64,000 nt of DNA. It comes from CAZVEE01 sp964625525. GTDB lineage: Bacteria; Pseudomonadota; Alphaproteobacteria; JAJFIK01. The stretch spans positions 1 through 64,000 of the forward strand of contig CAZVEE010000004.1 in the NCBI GenBank assembly GCA_964625525.1. Direction: 5' to 3'. A program made the translations under genes and the position numbers. This document shows, piece after piece, positions 16,942 through 26,430 of this stretch. Position 1 is the first letter of the stretch. The number at the start of each line of letters is the position of its first letter. The notes under the pieces were generated by a model. The model ran no database searches. It saw nothing but the letters and a program-made list of their open reading frames with translations, and was not told the origin of the DNA.

Positions 16942-17556
16942 TCATTGCGCGGTCACGGCGCGGGTATACGCGTCACGGGCTGTGATGGCGTCCCACCAGC
17001 GCCGGATGTGCGGTGTGAAGGCTTCTTCGATGCCCAGAGTGTGGGCGAGCGTGAGGCTGTAGCCGACCGCAATATCAGCAATGGTGAAGCGCCCGGCGCA
17101 CAGATACTCCCGCCCCTCCAAGGCCGCTTCCAGCAGGCGCAAACGCCCGAGGAAAAAGCGCTTGTAGTCCTCTACCGCTTGGGACAGTCGCCGCTCCTCG
17201 GGCTCCAGCATGGTGTAGCGCAGCACGATGGTCTGCGGGAACGTCACTGTGGCGTCGGAATAAAACAGCCAATTCAGATAGGCGCCGTATTCGGCATCCT
17301 CGGGCTTCACCGCCAATGGCGTCGGACCGTACCGCTCCACCAGATATTGGCAGATGCCGGCGGATTCTGTCATGCGCACGCTCCCATCGATGAGATACGG
17401 CACCGTGCCCAAGGGGTTGGTCTCCAGAAAATCCTTTTGGAAAACGCGGGGCGGAAAGGGAAGCATCTGCAACTCATATTTGAGACCCATCTCCTCTAAG
17501 GTCCACAATGGACGCAGCGAGCGGGCTCCCGAGCAGTGATAGAGCACAATCGACAT
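16942..17556 (-). CDS. Glutathione S-transferase family protein
   Basis: The protein has 204 residues from ATG 17556. The N-terminal thioredoxin-like domain starts VLYHCSGARSLRPLWTLEE, with the glutathione-binding cis-proline in GTVPYL and the ESAGICQYL helix. The all-helical C-terminal domain has FTIADIAVGY, the conserved folding motif. It likely conjugates or reduces electrophilic substrates with glutathione in the cytoplasm. Convergent with the TAG-interrupted gene, 15 bp apart. Confidence 0.92.
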   Translation of the reverse strand: MSIVLYHCSGARSLRPLWTLEEMGLKYELQMLPFPPRVFQKDFLETNPLGTVPYLIDGSVRMTESAGICQYLVERYGPTPLAVKPEDAEYGAYLNWLFYSDATVTFPQTIVLRYTMLEPEERRLSQAVEDYKRFFLGRLRLLEAALEGREYLCAGRFTIADIAVGYSLTLAHTLGIEEAFTPHIRRWWDAITARDAYTRAVTAQ

Positions 17557-17769
17557 GATGACTTCTCCGGTACCGTTCTGATCTTGGCGTGAAGTCTGCG
17601 CGATTTCACGCAAGCAGCAAAGCGCCTTGAAAGGCCTGCCCCCGGGCCTCCTAAAGCGGAATGTCGGCCCGCGCCCGCGGACGGTGCCCCTCGACCGGCT
17701 CCGTAGCCTTGCCTACACTCGCGCCCCACATGCCGGCGGCGCGGCGCCTTTGAGAGACGGATCAGTGCC

Positions 17770-19152
17770 ATGATGACCCCGAATTCCCCCGAGGCCCGAG
17801 ACGCGGCCTATCACCTGCACTCCAACACCAATGCCCGCAAGCTGGAGGCGGACGGACCGCGCGTGTTGTCGCGTGGTCAGGGTATTTATGTCTATGACGA
17901 GGAGGGCAAGGCCTATATCGAGGGCCTGTCGGGGCTCTGGTGTGCGGCGGTCGGGTTCAATCATGAGCGCTTAGTGCGTGCCGCCGCTGAGCAGATGGCG
18001 GCGCTGCCCTACTACCACACCTTCAGCCAGAAGGCGCATCCGCCGGTCATCGACTTGGCGGAAAAGCTCAGCCTGATGACCCCGTCGAGCGTCTCGCGAG
18101 TCTATTTCACCAATTCCGGGTCGGAAGCCAACGACACTGTGGTGAAAATGGTCTGGTACTACAACAACGCGCTGGGCCGGCCGGAAAAGAAGAAGTTCCT
18201 GTCCCGTAAGCTTGCCTATCACGGCATCACGGTCGCGTCGGGGAGCCTCACGGGCGTGCCGGCCAATCATGTGGATTTTGATCTGCCCGCCATTCCCGTC
18301 CGTCATCTGACGACCCCCCATTTCTACCGTCAGGCGCAACCGGGCGAAGACGAAGCGGCGTTCACGGAGCGTCTGGCGCGCGAAGCGGAAGACGCGATCC
18401 TGGAAGAAGGCCCGGAAACGGTGGCGGCCTTCATCGGTGAGCCGGTCATGGGCGCGGGCGGTGTCATGCCGCCGCCGGCAGGCTACTGGCCCGCTTTGCA
18501 GGCCGTGTGCCGCAAATATGACGTGCTGCTGGTGGCTGATGAGGTCATCACCGGCTTTGGGCGCACCGGCACCCGTTTCGCCTGTGAGCGCTACGGTATT
18601 GAGCCGGACATGCTGGTGCTGTCCAAGCAGCTCACGTCGGCTTATCTGCCCATGGCGGCGGTGGTGTTTTCCGATGCCATGTATCAGGTCATCGCCGATG
18701 CGTCCGCCCGCAATGGTGTGTTCGGCACCGGCTTCACCGCCTCGGGGCATCCGGTGGCTGCGGCTGTGGCGCTGGAAAATCTGCGTATCCTTGAAGAGGA
18801 GCGCCTGGTGGAAAATGCCGCGGTGCTCGGCCCCTACTTCCAGCAGCGCCTTCAGTCTCTCGCCCAGCATCCGCTGGTGGGCGAAGCGCGCGGCGTCGGT
18901 CTGATTGGCGCCCTTGAACTGGTGGCGGACAAAGCCCAAGGCACACCGTTCGATCCCATGGGCAAGATGGGTCTCTATGTGTTTGAGCGTGGCCACGAAC
19001 ACGGCCTGATCACCCGCGCCATTCGCGATACGATCGCGCTGTGCCCGCCGCTGATTATCACCCGCGCGCAAATCGACGACGTGATGGACCGCCTCAAGCT
19101 GATGCTTGACGACGGCCTGGAATTCGCCGTGCGCGAAGGCATGATGGCCTAG
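17770..19152 (+). CDS. Class III (omega) aminotransferase
   Basis: The protein has 460 residues. Class III PLP aminotransferase features are GLSGLWCAAVGF, the cofactor-phosphate loop NSGSEANDT, YHGITVASGSLTG, VADEVITGFGRTG with the PLP-binding Asp, and the Schiff-base Lys in VLSKQLTSAY. The closest recognisable subgroup is omega-amino acid/amine:pyruvate transaminases. It moves an amino group from a terminal amine, for example beta-alanine, putrescine or taurine-like compounds, to pyruvate or 2-oxoglutarate. The start has two adjacent ATGs. No pathway partner is next to it. Confidence 0.93.
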   Translation: MMTPNSPEARDAAYHLHSNTNARKLEADGPRVLSRGQGIYVYDEEGKAYIEGLSGLWCAAVGFNHERLVRAAAEQMAALPYYHTFSQKAHPPVIDLAEKLSLMTPSSVSRVYFTNSGSEANDTVVKMVWYYNNALGRPEKKKFLSRKLAYHGITVASGSLTGVPANHVDFDLPAIPVRHLTTPHFYRQAQPGEDEAAFTERLAREAEDAILEEGPETVAAFIGEPVMGAGGVMPPPAGYWPALQAVCRKYDVLLVADEVITGFGRTGTRFACERYGIEPDMLVLSKQLTSAYLPMAAVVFSDAMYQVIADASARNGVFGTGFTASGHPVAAAVALENLRILEEERLVENAAVLGPYFQQRLQSLAQHPLVGEARGVGLIGALELVADKAQGTPFDPMGKMGLYVFERGHEHGLITRAIRDTIALCPPLIITRAQIDDVMDRLKLMLDDGLEFAVREGMMA

Positions 19153-19163
19153 CGCACCCTGCC

Positions 19164-20503
19164 TTATCGCTCTGGCAACGCAAACGCCACCACATGATCC
19201 GAGGCCGTCAGACCCAATCGCGAATAGCCGCCTGCGGCCACGACCACATATTGGCGGCCCTGCCATTCATAGGTCATGGGCGTGGCCACGGCGCTGGCCG
19301 GTAAACGGCCTTGCCACAGTTCCGCGCCCGTGGCCACGTCGAAGGCCCGCAGGTAATGGTCCATGGCGGCCCCGATAAAGACAAGCTCACCCGCCGTCAC
19401 CACCGGCCCCCCCAGATTGGGCGTGCCCAGCGGTAAGGCCGGCATGTCTGGGGCCAGATCCTCCGTGGTCCCTAAAGTCTTGCGCCAGACAATGGCACCG
19501 CTCGTCAAATCTACCGCCGCCGGTGAAGGGATAGAGCAGCGTGCCCTCCACGCTCGGCGGTGTGAACAAGCCGTCGAAGCGGGCGTTGCGGATCTGCGCC
19601 CGGCACGCGAGCCGGTCCCACAGGGTCACGCCGAACGCATCGTCCGGTGTCAGCGTATTGGGAACAAGCGGCGGTGTCGCCACGGGAAAGGGCTGTGTCG
19701 GCGATAGGACTTCGCCGGGGACACCGCCTTGGGGGACTGGCCGGTCCTCCACAGGGAGCACCGGCTCCCCCGTCTCGCGGTCGAGCACAAAGACGAACCC
19801 GGTCTTGGAGACCTGTACCACCACATCACGGGTCTCGCCGTCTTGGGTTAGCGTATAGAGCCCCGGCTGCGCGGGCACGTCATAGTCCCACACATCATGG
19901 CGCACGGTCTGGAAATGCCAGACCCGTTCGCCCGTGCGCCCCCGCAAAGCCACCACGGAATTCGCATAGAGATTATCCCCCGCCCTCAGGCCGCCATAAA
20001 AATCCGGGCTGGGGCTTGAGGTGGGGAGGAACACCAGATCGCGCGCCTCATCAACGGACATGATCGACCACACATTGGCATGGCCTTCCACGGGCGCTTC
20101 GCCCTCGGGCCAGGTCGTCAGGGCCGGGTCGCCCGCCTCCCGCGGGATCGGGTCAAAGCGCCAGCGCTCCTCGCCTGTGCCGGGGTCCAGTGCCACGACC
20201 GCGTTGAGAGGGGTACAGAAGATCAGGGCGTCTTCAACCAGAATGGGCGTCGCCTCGAACACGCTGCGATTGATATAGGCCGACCGGCTCTCTACCTCGC
20301 CCGTGCGATAACGCCACGCCTCTGCCAGAGCGCTCACATTCTCGCGGGTGATTTGAGTGGCGGCGCTATACCGGCTGCCGCCCGGATCCCGCCCGTAATG
20401 GGCTCAGCCGCGCGCCTCCCCGCCAGCCTCCGGGGCCACCACCGGGGCCGTGCCTTCAATCTCCAGGTCCGCGCCCAAGCCCCAGCACAATGCGGCGTAC
20501 CAT
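19164..20503 (-). pseudogene. Decayed PQQ-dependent dehydrogenase (quinoprotein glucose dehydrogenase-like)
   Basis: This is a remnant of a membrane quinoprotein dehydrogenase with at least three lesions. First, a signal-like start MVRRIVLGLG at 20503 is out of frame with the following ADLEIEGTAP. Second, TGA at 20404-20406 sits in frame just before AHYGRDPGGSRYSAATQIT, where homologues have a coding residue, probably Trp. Third, near 19512 the frame jumps from LLYPFTGGG straight to DLTSGAIVWRKTLG, which looks like a deletion of about a hundred residues with loss of frame. Surviving parts show PQQ propeller motifs ALDPGTGEERW, WDYDVPAQP and GTPNLGGP. The central 316-residue frame (start 20337) could still be translated but would lack both ends. 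Confidence 0.85.
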
Positions 20504-20533
20504 CGGTCTCAGCTCCCCTAATTCCACAAATGG

Positions 20534-21358
20534 TCATTGTGGAATAGGCACGTTGCGGGTGTCACCTGCAATCCATCGCCGCAGATGCCTATTTTCGTGC
20601 GCCATAAATCGATCGGACCACACCGCCAGGTGCCCAAAGCCTGCTCGCGGTTGCATCAGCGTCACACCCGGCACGGATTCGAGGAATGCCAGACTGCCCG
20701 GCGGTGCGAAGGGATCCTCCTGAAATCCATAGATGAGGGCGTTGAGACGCGGTGTGGCGCTAAGGGTCGCCAAGGCGTCTTCACGATCCGCCAGAATGCC
20801 TCGGCACACCGGATGCCCCTGGCGCGCGCATGCCGTGTTGTGCGCCAGCGGTCCGTGACAGGCTGGCGCGAAGGCAATCTGGCGGCCCACCAATTCCGGC
20901 CGTCGCGCCGCGAGGAGCAATCCCGCCCAGGCGCCGCAGGACTGACCCGCCAGAACAATGCGCTCGCGGGCGATGCCTTGGGCCTGAAAGCGTTCCAGCA
21001 GCGCTTCGAGCCGGGCAATGCGCTGGTCGAGCTTGCGCGCGCCCGCCTGTGTCGCGAAATCCCGCTGTGACATCACCTCATGGTGGCAGACATGATAGAC
21101 CCGCACCGGGCGTCCCTCGACCTGGGTGCCATCGAGCGCGGCAAGGCCCGGCGGCACCCCTGGACAGCGATCGGCCAGGTGCTCATCGCGGCTGCCATGC
21201 ACCCAGACCAGGACAAGGGTCGCATCATCCCGGGGCGCGGCAGAGAGAAACCCCTCGGGCATGTTGACCGTGCAGGCGGCGAGCAGATAGAACCCTGCGG
21301 CAATGCACACGTGCCATAGTCTGCGGAGCCACGGCGTGTGACGGTCTGCCTTGGGCAT
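20534..21358 (-). CDS. Alpha/beta-hydrolase lipoprotein
   Basis: The protein has 274 residues from ATG 21358 (MPKADRHTPW). The frame is open further upstream but that part is antisense to the phosphatase. The signal ends in lipobox LLAAC, so it is probably lipid-anchored. The nucleophile elbow is GQSCGAW (GxSxG) within a strand-turn-helix. A catalytic His is plausible in AGFGHLAVW. Several cysteines (CPGVPP, VCHHE, ACHGP) fit extracytoplasmic disulfides. Substrate unknown. Divergent from the phosphatase gene, with starts 75 bp apart. Confidence 0.8.
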   Translation of the reverse strand: MPKADRHTPWLRRLWHVCIAAGFYLLAACTVNMPEGFLSAAPRDDATLVLVWVHGSRDEHLADRCPGVPPGLAALDGTQVEGRPVRVYHVCHHEVMSQRDFATQAGARKLDQRIARLEALLERFQAQGIARERIVLAGQSCGAWAGLLLAARRPELVGRQIAFAPACHGPLAHNTACARQGHPVCRGILADREDALATLSATPRLNALIYGFQEDPFAPPGSLAFLESVPGVTLMQPRAGFGHLAVWSDRFMAHENRHLRRWIAGDTRNVPIPQ

Positions 21359-21433
21359 GGTCTCGACACCCGCTCCTGGCCCCCCACATTTATCGCTATG
21401 GTGTTGCCCGCTGCTGGAGACCTGCTGAAGCCG

Positions 21434-22204
21434 ATGGTGCTGTCCTTCCTGAAAAATGCTTTCGCTGCCGATGAGGGCCCTGCGGCGCCGCCTGGCGAGC
21501 GTATCTATGCCATTGGCGATATCCACGGGCGCCTGGACCTCCTGGAGAGGCTGCTTGCGGGCATTGAGCGGGATATGGCCAAGGCGGGAGGCAAGACCTG
21601 CCATCTGGTGTTCCTGGGTGACTATGTGGATCGGGGGCCCGACAGCGCGGGTGTGATCGAGTGCCTGATCACCCTGCCCCGGCGCTTCCCCCATGTGCGC
21701 TTTCTCACGGGCAACCACGAGGAAGCGATGCTGAACTTCATGGACAATCCCATCAAGGAAATGGCGTGGCTCGATTTCGGCGGCACTGAAACGCTGGAGA
21801 GCTATCGGGTGCTGCCGCCGATGCCGCGCACCTCGCCTGAGGCCATCCGCACGGCCGGCGCGCGCCTCAGCGCGATACTGCCTGCCAGTCATTGGTCCTT
21901 TCTGCGGGATCTCGAAGTCAGCGTGACCTTAGGCGATTATTTCTTCGTCCATGCGGGGATCAAGCCCGGCGTGCCCTTGTCTGAGCAAAAGCGCGGCGAT
22001 CTGCTGTGGATCCGCGAGGAATTCATCAGTTCCGATTGGTCCTGCGGCAAAGTGGTGGTGCATGGCCATACGCCGAGCGAAGAACCCAGCATTGGGGATG
22101 CGCGGATCGGCATCGACACGGGCGCCTATGCGACAGGCCGTCTGACGGCCGTGGTGCTGGAGGGGACCACCCGGCGCTTTCTGGCCACCAGCCCCCGCCG
22201 CTAG
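21434..22204 (+). CDS. PPP-type serine/threonine protein phosphatase (metallophosphoesterase)
   Basis: The protein has 256 residues from ATG 21434. All metal-binding motifs of the PPP family are seen: GDIHGRLDLL, GDYVDRGPDS, GNHEEAML, then VHAGI and VHGHTPSEEP. These coordinate two metal ions for phosphate-ester hydrolysis. Bacterial members dephosphorylate Ser/Thr/Tyr proteins or nucleotides (ApaH-like). The next gene is a polysaccharide precursor epimerase 114 bp downstream, but a functional link is not evident. Confidence 0.9.
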   Translation: MVLSFLKNAFAADEGPAAPPGERIYAIGDIHGRLDLLERLLAGIERDMAKAGGKTCHLVFLGDYVDRGPDSAGVIECLITLPRRFPHVRFLTGNHEEAMLNFMDNPIKEMAWLDFGGTETLESYRVLPPMPRTSPEAIRTAGARLSAILPASHWSFLRDLEVSVTLGDYFFVHAGIKPGVPLSEQKRGDLLWIREEFISSDWSCGKVVVHGHTPSEEPSIGDARIGIDTGAYATGRLTAVVLEGTTRRFLATSPRR

Positions 22205-22318
22205 CCTGCCTGCTGTGAAGCGTCGCCACATATGCTAGAGAGCCTATGATCTTTGCTTCGGCCTCCGAGTCGGACGCAGGGCATTGGGGCGAGCGGTCGA
22301 GCAGGGAACGGGCGGCGG

Positions 22319-23284
22319 ATGACGGTTTTGGTGACGGGCGCAGCGGGCTTTATCGGCTTTCACACCGTGCGTGCGCTCCTGGCGCGCGGCGAGACGGTGA
22401 TTGGGGTGGATAATCTGAACCCCTATTACGATCCAGCTCTCAAGCGTGCTCGCCTCTCCGAGATCACCAGCCCCAACGGCTTTACCTTCCGCGAAATGGA
22501 TATCGCCGACGACGGCGCCATGCTCGCCCTGGCCGATGAGTTTCCCAGCATCGACCGGATCGTGCATCTGGCTGCCCAGCCGGGGGTGCGCTACTCGCTG
22601 GAAAACCCGTTTGCCTATGTGCAGTCCAATGTGATGGGCCATGTGGTGGTGCTGGAACTGGCGCGCCGGCTGAAGACGCTCAAGCACTTGGTCTATGCCA
22701 GTTCGTCCTCCGTTTACGGAGCGAATGAGACCGACCGCTTCGCCATCGAAGACCGCACTGACAGCCCCACATCGCTCTATGGCGCCACGAAGCGGGCGGA
22801 TGAGTTGATCTCCTTTGCCTACCACAATCTCTTCGACATGCCCGTCACGGGTTTGCGCCTGTTCACCGTCTACGGCCCTTGGGGGCGGCCGGATATGGCG
22901 GTCTACAGCTTCGCCGATGCCATTACCAAGGGTGAGCGTATCCGCCTCTTCAATGACGGCGAGATGTGGCGCGATTTCACGTATGTAGACGACATTGTCG
23001 ACGGTTTCCTGCGTGCTCTGGACCGTCCGCCGTCGGAGGGCCCTGCCCTCTATAATCTCGGCAACAGCCGCCCGGTGAAAGTGCTTGAGCTGATTGAGGT
23101 GCTGGAGTCGACGCTGGGCCGCAAAGCGGTTCTGGACATGGTGCCGATGCCGCGCACGGAAATGCTGCGCACCTATGCCGATATCGATCAGTCCCGCAAG
23201 GCTCTCGGTTACGATCCTCAGACCACAATCCAAACTGGCCTGCCCCAGTTTGTGGACTGGTATCGGCGCTATCATGGCTCCTAG
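22319..23284 (+). CDS. UDP-glucuronate 4-epimerase
   Basis: The protein has 321 residues from ATG 22319. Extended SDR with Rossmann motif TGAAGFIGFH, DNLNPYYDPALKRARL (a signature of UDP-glucuronate epimerases), VYASSSSVYG, and catalytic YGATK. It interconverts UDP-glucuronate and UDP-galacturonate, drawing on the product of the ugd gene in this window. The stop codon overlaps the first base of the dispersed repeat copy 2. It supplies acidic sugar to surface polysaccharide. Confidence 0.9.
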   Translation: MTVLVTGAAGFIGFHTVRALLARGETVIGVDNLNPYYDPALKRARLSEITSPNGFTFREMDIADDGAMLALADEFPSIDRIVHLAAQPGVRYSLENPFAYVQSNVMGHVVVLELARRLKTLKHLVYASSSSVYGANETDRFAIEDRTDSPTSLYGATKRADELISFAYHNLFDMPVTGLRLFTVYGPWGRPDMAVYSFADAITKGERIRLFNDGEMWRDFTYVDDIVDGFLRALDRPPSEGPALYNLGNSRPVKVLELIEVLESTLGRKAVLDMVPMPRTEMLRTYADIDQSRKALGYDPQTTIQTGLPQFVDWYRRYHGS

Positions 23285-23386
23285 AGCCGTTTCAATGAAA
23301 ACCAGATCATTGAAACGGCTCTCGGTCTTTGGTTTGACGGGTTTGCCGGGCGAAAAACCGCCCACACATTTGCTGAACGCGCTCTC
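23284..23386 (-). repeat. Dispersed double-hairpin repeat, copy 2
   Basis: Reverse-orientation partner of the element at 8902-9004, 103 bp, about 86% identical without gaps. The GAGCCGTTTCAATGA hairpin is intact. The other half keeps the inner GCGGTTTTT/CGCCC part but its outer stem has drifted. It begins at the last base of the epimerase stop codon and ends 15 bp before a terminator hairpin, so it sits between convergent genes like copy 1. Confidence 0.85.
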
Positions 23387-23400
23387 ATGATCAGGACATG

Positions 23401-23435
23401 AAAAAACCCGCGTCCGGTTCGGACGCGGGTTTTGC
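23401..23435. terminator. Bidirectional rho-independent terminator
   Basis: AAAACCCGCGTCC (23403-23415) pairs with GGACGCGGGTTTT (23421-23433) around a 5-base loop, flanked by an A-run on the left and T-run on the right. It can end both the epimerase transcript and the leftward beta-barrel gene. Confidence 0.85.
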
Positions 23436-23454
23436 CGTGGGCGCGAGGGCGCGC

Positions 23455-24738
23455 TTACATTTGCAGCGTCAGGTTCAGGCCGACGATGTGCTGCATGTAG
23501 TTTTCCGCTTCCACATTCGACTTGCGGTTCACGACTTCCCAGCGGAAGCCGGCGCGCGCGTTGCGGTTGATCAGATAAGTGGTCTCCAGCGACCCGGAAT
23601 AGGTATCGTCGTTCCGCTGAATGCCTTCAAACTCGCTATTACCGTAGCCCACATCCGTCGTGACGATGATGTTGCGGCGGAATTCATAATCCACGCCCAG
23701 GCCAGCATTGGTGTTGATGGTGCCCGAGGAGCCGCCCACCACCGTGTCACCCACTTCCCGCGAGGCGGTGACCCGGCCGGTCAAGAGTGGCGAGGGATAC
23801 CATTCCAAATCCGCGCCGAACGTGATGCCGTTGGCATCGTCCAGGGTCGGATCATCCGCATATTGCTGTTCGAAGTAACCGACGGATGCCTCACCGACGA
23901 TCACATTGGTGAGCTGAAACTGCACACCGGTGGAAATGTCATAACCGTCGGAATCCCGGTCAACGCCGCTCCGGTCGCTTTCCACATTGAAGTCACGCGT
24001 ATTGTAGTTGGCGCGCACGAAACCGATGTAACCGGGCGAGAAATCGTAGCCCACTTCACCGGTGACATCGATCCGGTTTACGTCCCGGTCGCCATTGGGC
24101 TGAACACCACCGCCCACAAGATCGGAGTCATCATATTCCCGCGTGGAATAGTCTGCCCCAACGCTATAGCTGACCCGATTGATCCGAGACGCGAAGGTCG
24201 CCCCACCAGAAAGCTCACGATAGGCCGTCGGCTCGTCGGCGGCTGCCAGCGTGCCCGGAGCACCTCGGCCTTCCTGGTCGCGAATGTAACTGGCAGTGGT
24301 GGTCAACGAGGATTGGCCGCCAATATCCAGGCGCCCTGCCACATCGGCGTTGATGCCGGTGGTGTTTTCTTCCTTCTCGGCGAAATAGAACTGGCTCTCG
24401 GTCCGCACTGTGCCGGTCAGGGAATGGCGTGACCAGTTGGAGACGAGGTTCAGGCTTGGCGCGATGGTGTAGAAAAAGTCCCCGCCCTGATCTTCGATTT
24501 CGCTCTCGAACACGTTCGAGTCGTAACCGAATTCCTGATCCAAGGTGGGATAGAGCAGAAAGGCGCCGGCGCGAATGCCCACCGGATCGTAGTCAGGACG
24601 CGGCCGCGTGGCCACGGGCATCCCCCCGGTCGGCGCGGCGAAACCACCCTGCGCCAGTACCGGTGCTTCCGGCACGATCAAGGCACCGCTGCTGACCACA
24701 GCGGCTGCCAGGAGACGTTTGATCGTCGTGCTCATCAT
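23455..24738 (-). CDS. BBP2-type outer-membrane beta-barrel protein
   Basis: The protein has 427 residues with a Sec signal (cleavage near VLAQG), then alternating amphipathic strands typical of the PF10082 (BBP2_2) barrel family. The first strand region reads LYPTLDQEFGYDSNVF and the C-terminus ends in an aromatic/hydrophobic pattern (IVGLNLTLQM). Such barrels are often encoded with exopolysaccharide export genes in Alphaproteobacteria, and an OPX export gene lies upstream on the same strand. It probably sits in the outer membrane and helps secretion or anchoring. ATG 24735 is an equivalent start. Confidence 0.85.
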   Translation of the reverse strand: MMSTTIKRLLAAAVVSSGALIVPEAPVLAQGGFAAPTGGMPVATRPRPDYDPVGIRAGAFLLYPTLDQEFGYDSNVFESEIEDQGGDFFYTIAPSLNLVSNWSRHSLTGTVRTESQFYFAEKEENTTGINADVAGRLDIGGQSSLTTTASYIRDQEGRGAPGTLAAADEPTAYRELSGGATFASRINRVSYSVGADYSTREYDDSDLVGGGVQPNGDRDVNRIDVTGEVGYDFSPGYIGFVRANYNTRDFNVESDRSGVDRDSDGYDISTGVQFQLTNVIVGEASVGYFEQQYADDPTLDDANGITFGADLEWYPSPLLTGRVTASREVGDTVVGGSSGTINTNAGLGVDYEFRRNIIVTTDVGYGNSEFEGIQRNDDTYSGSLETTYLINRNARAGFRWEVVNRKSNVEAENYMQHIVGLNLTLQM

Positions 24739-25282
24739 GACCCCGTATCTCGATCTTACGCGTTACGTCCGCGGGTGAGCCCGGATGGCTCGTGACCCAA
24801 GGAACTATCTATCCCGCAGCCTCTCGTGCGACTACGGACAAACGGCACATCGTCCCAAATCTTTCAAAGAAGTAAGCGCAGATGTGATCATTGCCTACTG
24901 TCCCAGTACTGATCATTGGCCGTTTTGGGACGGCGCCTGTTCTGAAATGGTCCGGACTGACTCATTTCGTTAACCAAACCTTGCCGCGACAAAGACACTG
25001 CAACGATTATGCCGTGTCACGGGTCAATCGCTCAGGGTCGAACGGTTGGCGGGAAGTGTCCCGCCGCGCGAGACTTGCGCACCCTACAGGGTTTTGATTT
25101 GGGCGCCAATTAATCTTGATGTTGATCTAACCCCTAAGATACAGACCAATAAGCGTGCTGCGAGCAAAACCGTCGCGCCCTCTCTAACTCTCCGCGCCAA
25201 TTGCCCTTTTGGCTCCGGGGGGCATCTGTCCCGGGGCAAACTATTGGGATCTTATCCCCGCAGTCCTCCACAGGTTCTTGAC
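24739..25282. other. 544-bp intergenic region upstream of the beta-barrel gene
   Basis: No coding frame of good quality was seen. It is less G+C-rich than its surroundings, especially 25100-25150. A hairpin GGCGGGA/TCCCGCC with a 4-base loop lies at 25048-25065. The region must hold the beta-barrel promoter, the 3' end of the OPX transcript and perhaps regulatory sites, none of which can be pinned down. Confidence 0.5.
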
Positions 25283-25891
25283 TTAGAAGATACGTTCCGG
25301 GACCCGGATCACATCGCCCGGCATCACCAGCAGTGTGGAATCCGCCGGGACTTCCACTTCATCCGCGCACACATCCTCTCGGGTCACATAAACCCGGCGG
25401 CGGTTGGCGCGGTAGGTGTAGCCCCCTGCCGTCGAAACCGCTTTCAGGATCGTCATCCCGGGCTCGAACGGAAACTGGCCTGCCGTGTTCACTTCGCCCA
25501 CGATGAAAAAAGGACCGTAGGTGGTCACCTCAGTGTTCACACGCGGGTTCACCAGATATCCGTCGGCGAACTGTTCTTCGATCCGGCGCTCCACCTGGCG
25601 CGGTGTCAGCCCCTGCGCCTGCATCTCCCCAATCAAGGGCAGCGAGATCACCCCGGTGGCGTCCACTTCGAATTCGCCCGACAGATCTTCCTCGCCGAAC
25701 ACGGTCACCCGCACGCGGTCGCTGGGAACGAGACGGTATTCGCTGATGGAGGAGCGCGAGAGCTGGTCGAGGCAATGTGTGCCGTCATCCGCTTGGGCGG
25801 GTGTGGAGAGCCCTGCGAGGCCGACAGTGAGCGACAGCGCCATCCCGGCGACCACACCGATGGCCTGTTTCATCGTCCAACCCTGCTTCAT
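25283..25891 (-). CDS. Small OPX polysaccharide export protein (Wza/GumB-like)
   Basis: The protein has 202 residues from ATG 25891 (GGAGTG upstream); ATG 25873 or 25909 are possible. The signal ends near PAQADD. The Poly_export domain reads YRLVPSDRVRVTVFGEEDLSGEFEVDATG (given in part) with SLPLIGEMQAQGLTP, followed by one SLBB domain, FFIVGEVNTAGQFPFEPGM and ILKAVSTAGGY. There is no lipobox and no C-terminal helix, so it needs a separate outer-membrane partner. The BBP2 barrel downstream on the same strand is a good candidate. Confidence 0.9.
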   Translation of the reverse strand: MKQGWTMKQAIGVVAGMALSLTVGLAGLSTPAQADDGTHCLDQLSRSSISEYRLVPSDRVRVTVFGEEDLSGEFEVDATGVISLPLIGEMQAQGLTPRQVERRIEEQFADGYLVNPRVNTEVTTYGPFFIVGEVNTAGQFPFEPGMTILKAVSTAGGYTYRANRRRVYVTREDVCADEVEVPADSTLLVMPGDVIRVPERIF

Positions 25892-26430
25892 TCCGTTCAC
25901 TCCATGCATGGCGCCGGTCAGATCCCGTGTCGGTCCTGGCGCGGATCTTCAAATCAGTTGCATGCGGTTTCGCCCCTGAACCCGCCTCGCAACATTACCC
26001 ATCGCCCATGTGCCAGCGCTGGTGTGGTCTTGCGTAAAAGCCCTAGGGTGTCAACTGAACCCTTGTGCTTTGTCCAAGCTGTATGCACGTCTACGCACCG
26101 GCTGCGGCGAGATTAGGGTTGTCTCCGCCCGACCGCGGTTATCGCGACAGAACGTCTCACCTGTCCCGGCGGAACCCCCTGGATTTCTGCCCTGCCGCGT
26201 TGCTCAAACTTTCGTGACTTGTATAGTGCACGGTGGCAATGCGGCCTTGTGCGATGCGGTGGATCCTAACCGAGGTGGCGGGGTGAGCGGCGGAAGGTTT
26301 TGAAACCCAAGTGGTTTTTCGTTGTGGCTGTGTGCGCCGTCACGCCCCTTGAGGGCGCTCGAGCCGACAAGGACCATGGCCTCTGGGCCCTTCGCCCCAT
26401 AAAGCCCATCCGAGAGTATCCGGATCCTGT
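25892..26430. other. Intergenic region between divergent OPX and glycosyltransferase genes
   Basis: About 540 bp with no convincing gene. It probably carries the divergent promoters of the OPX and glycosyltransferase genes. The only promoter-like match that I would point to is at 26200-26227, listed separately. Confidence 0.45.
26200..26227 (+). promoter_or_regulatory. Possible sigma-70 promoter upstream of GT4 gene
   Basis: TTGCTC at 26200-26205 and TATAGT at 26222-26227 with a 16-base spacer. It lies about 200 bp before the glycosyltransferase start. Weak evidence by pattern only. Confidence 0.3.

Noticed and set aside
17971..19266. 431-codon minus-strand frame
   Set aside because: Antisense to the omega-aminotransferase with all its catalytic motifs.
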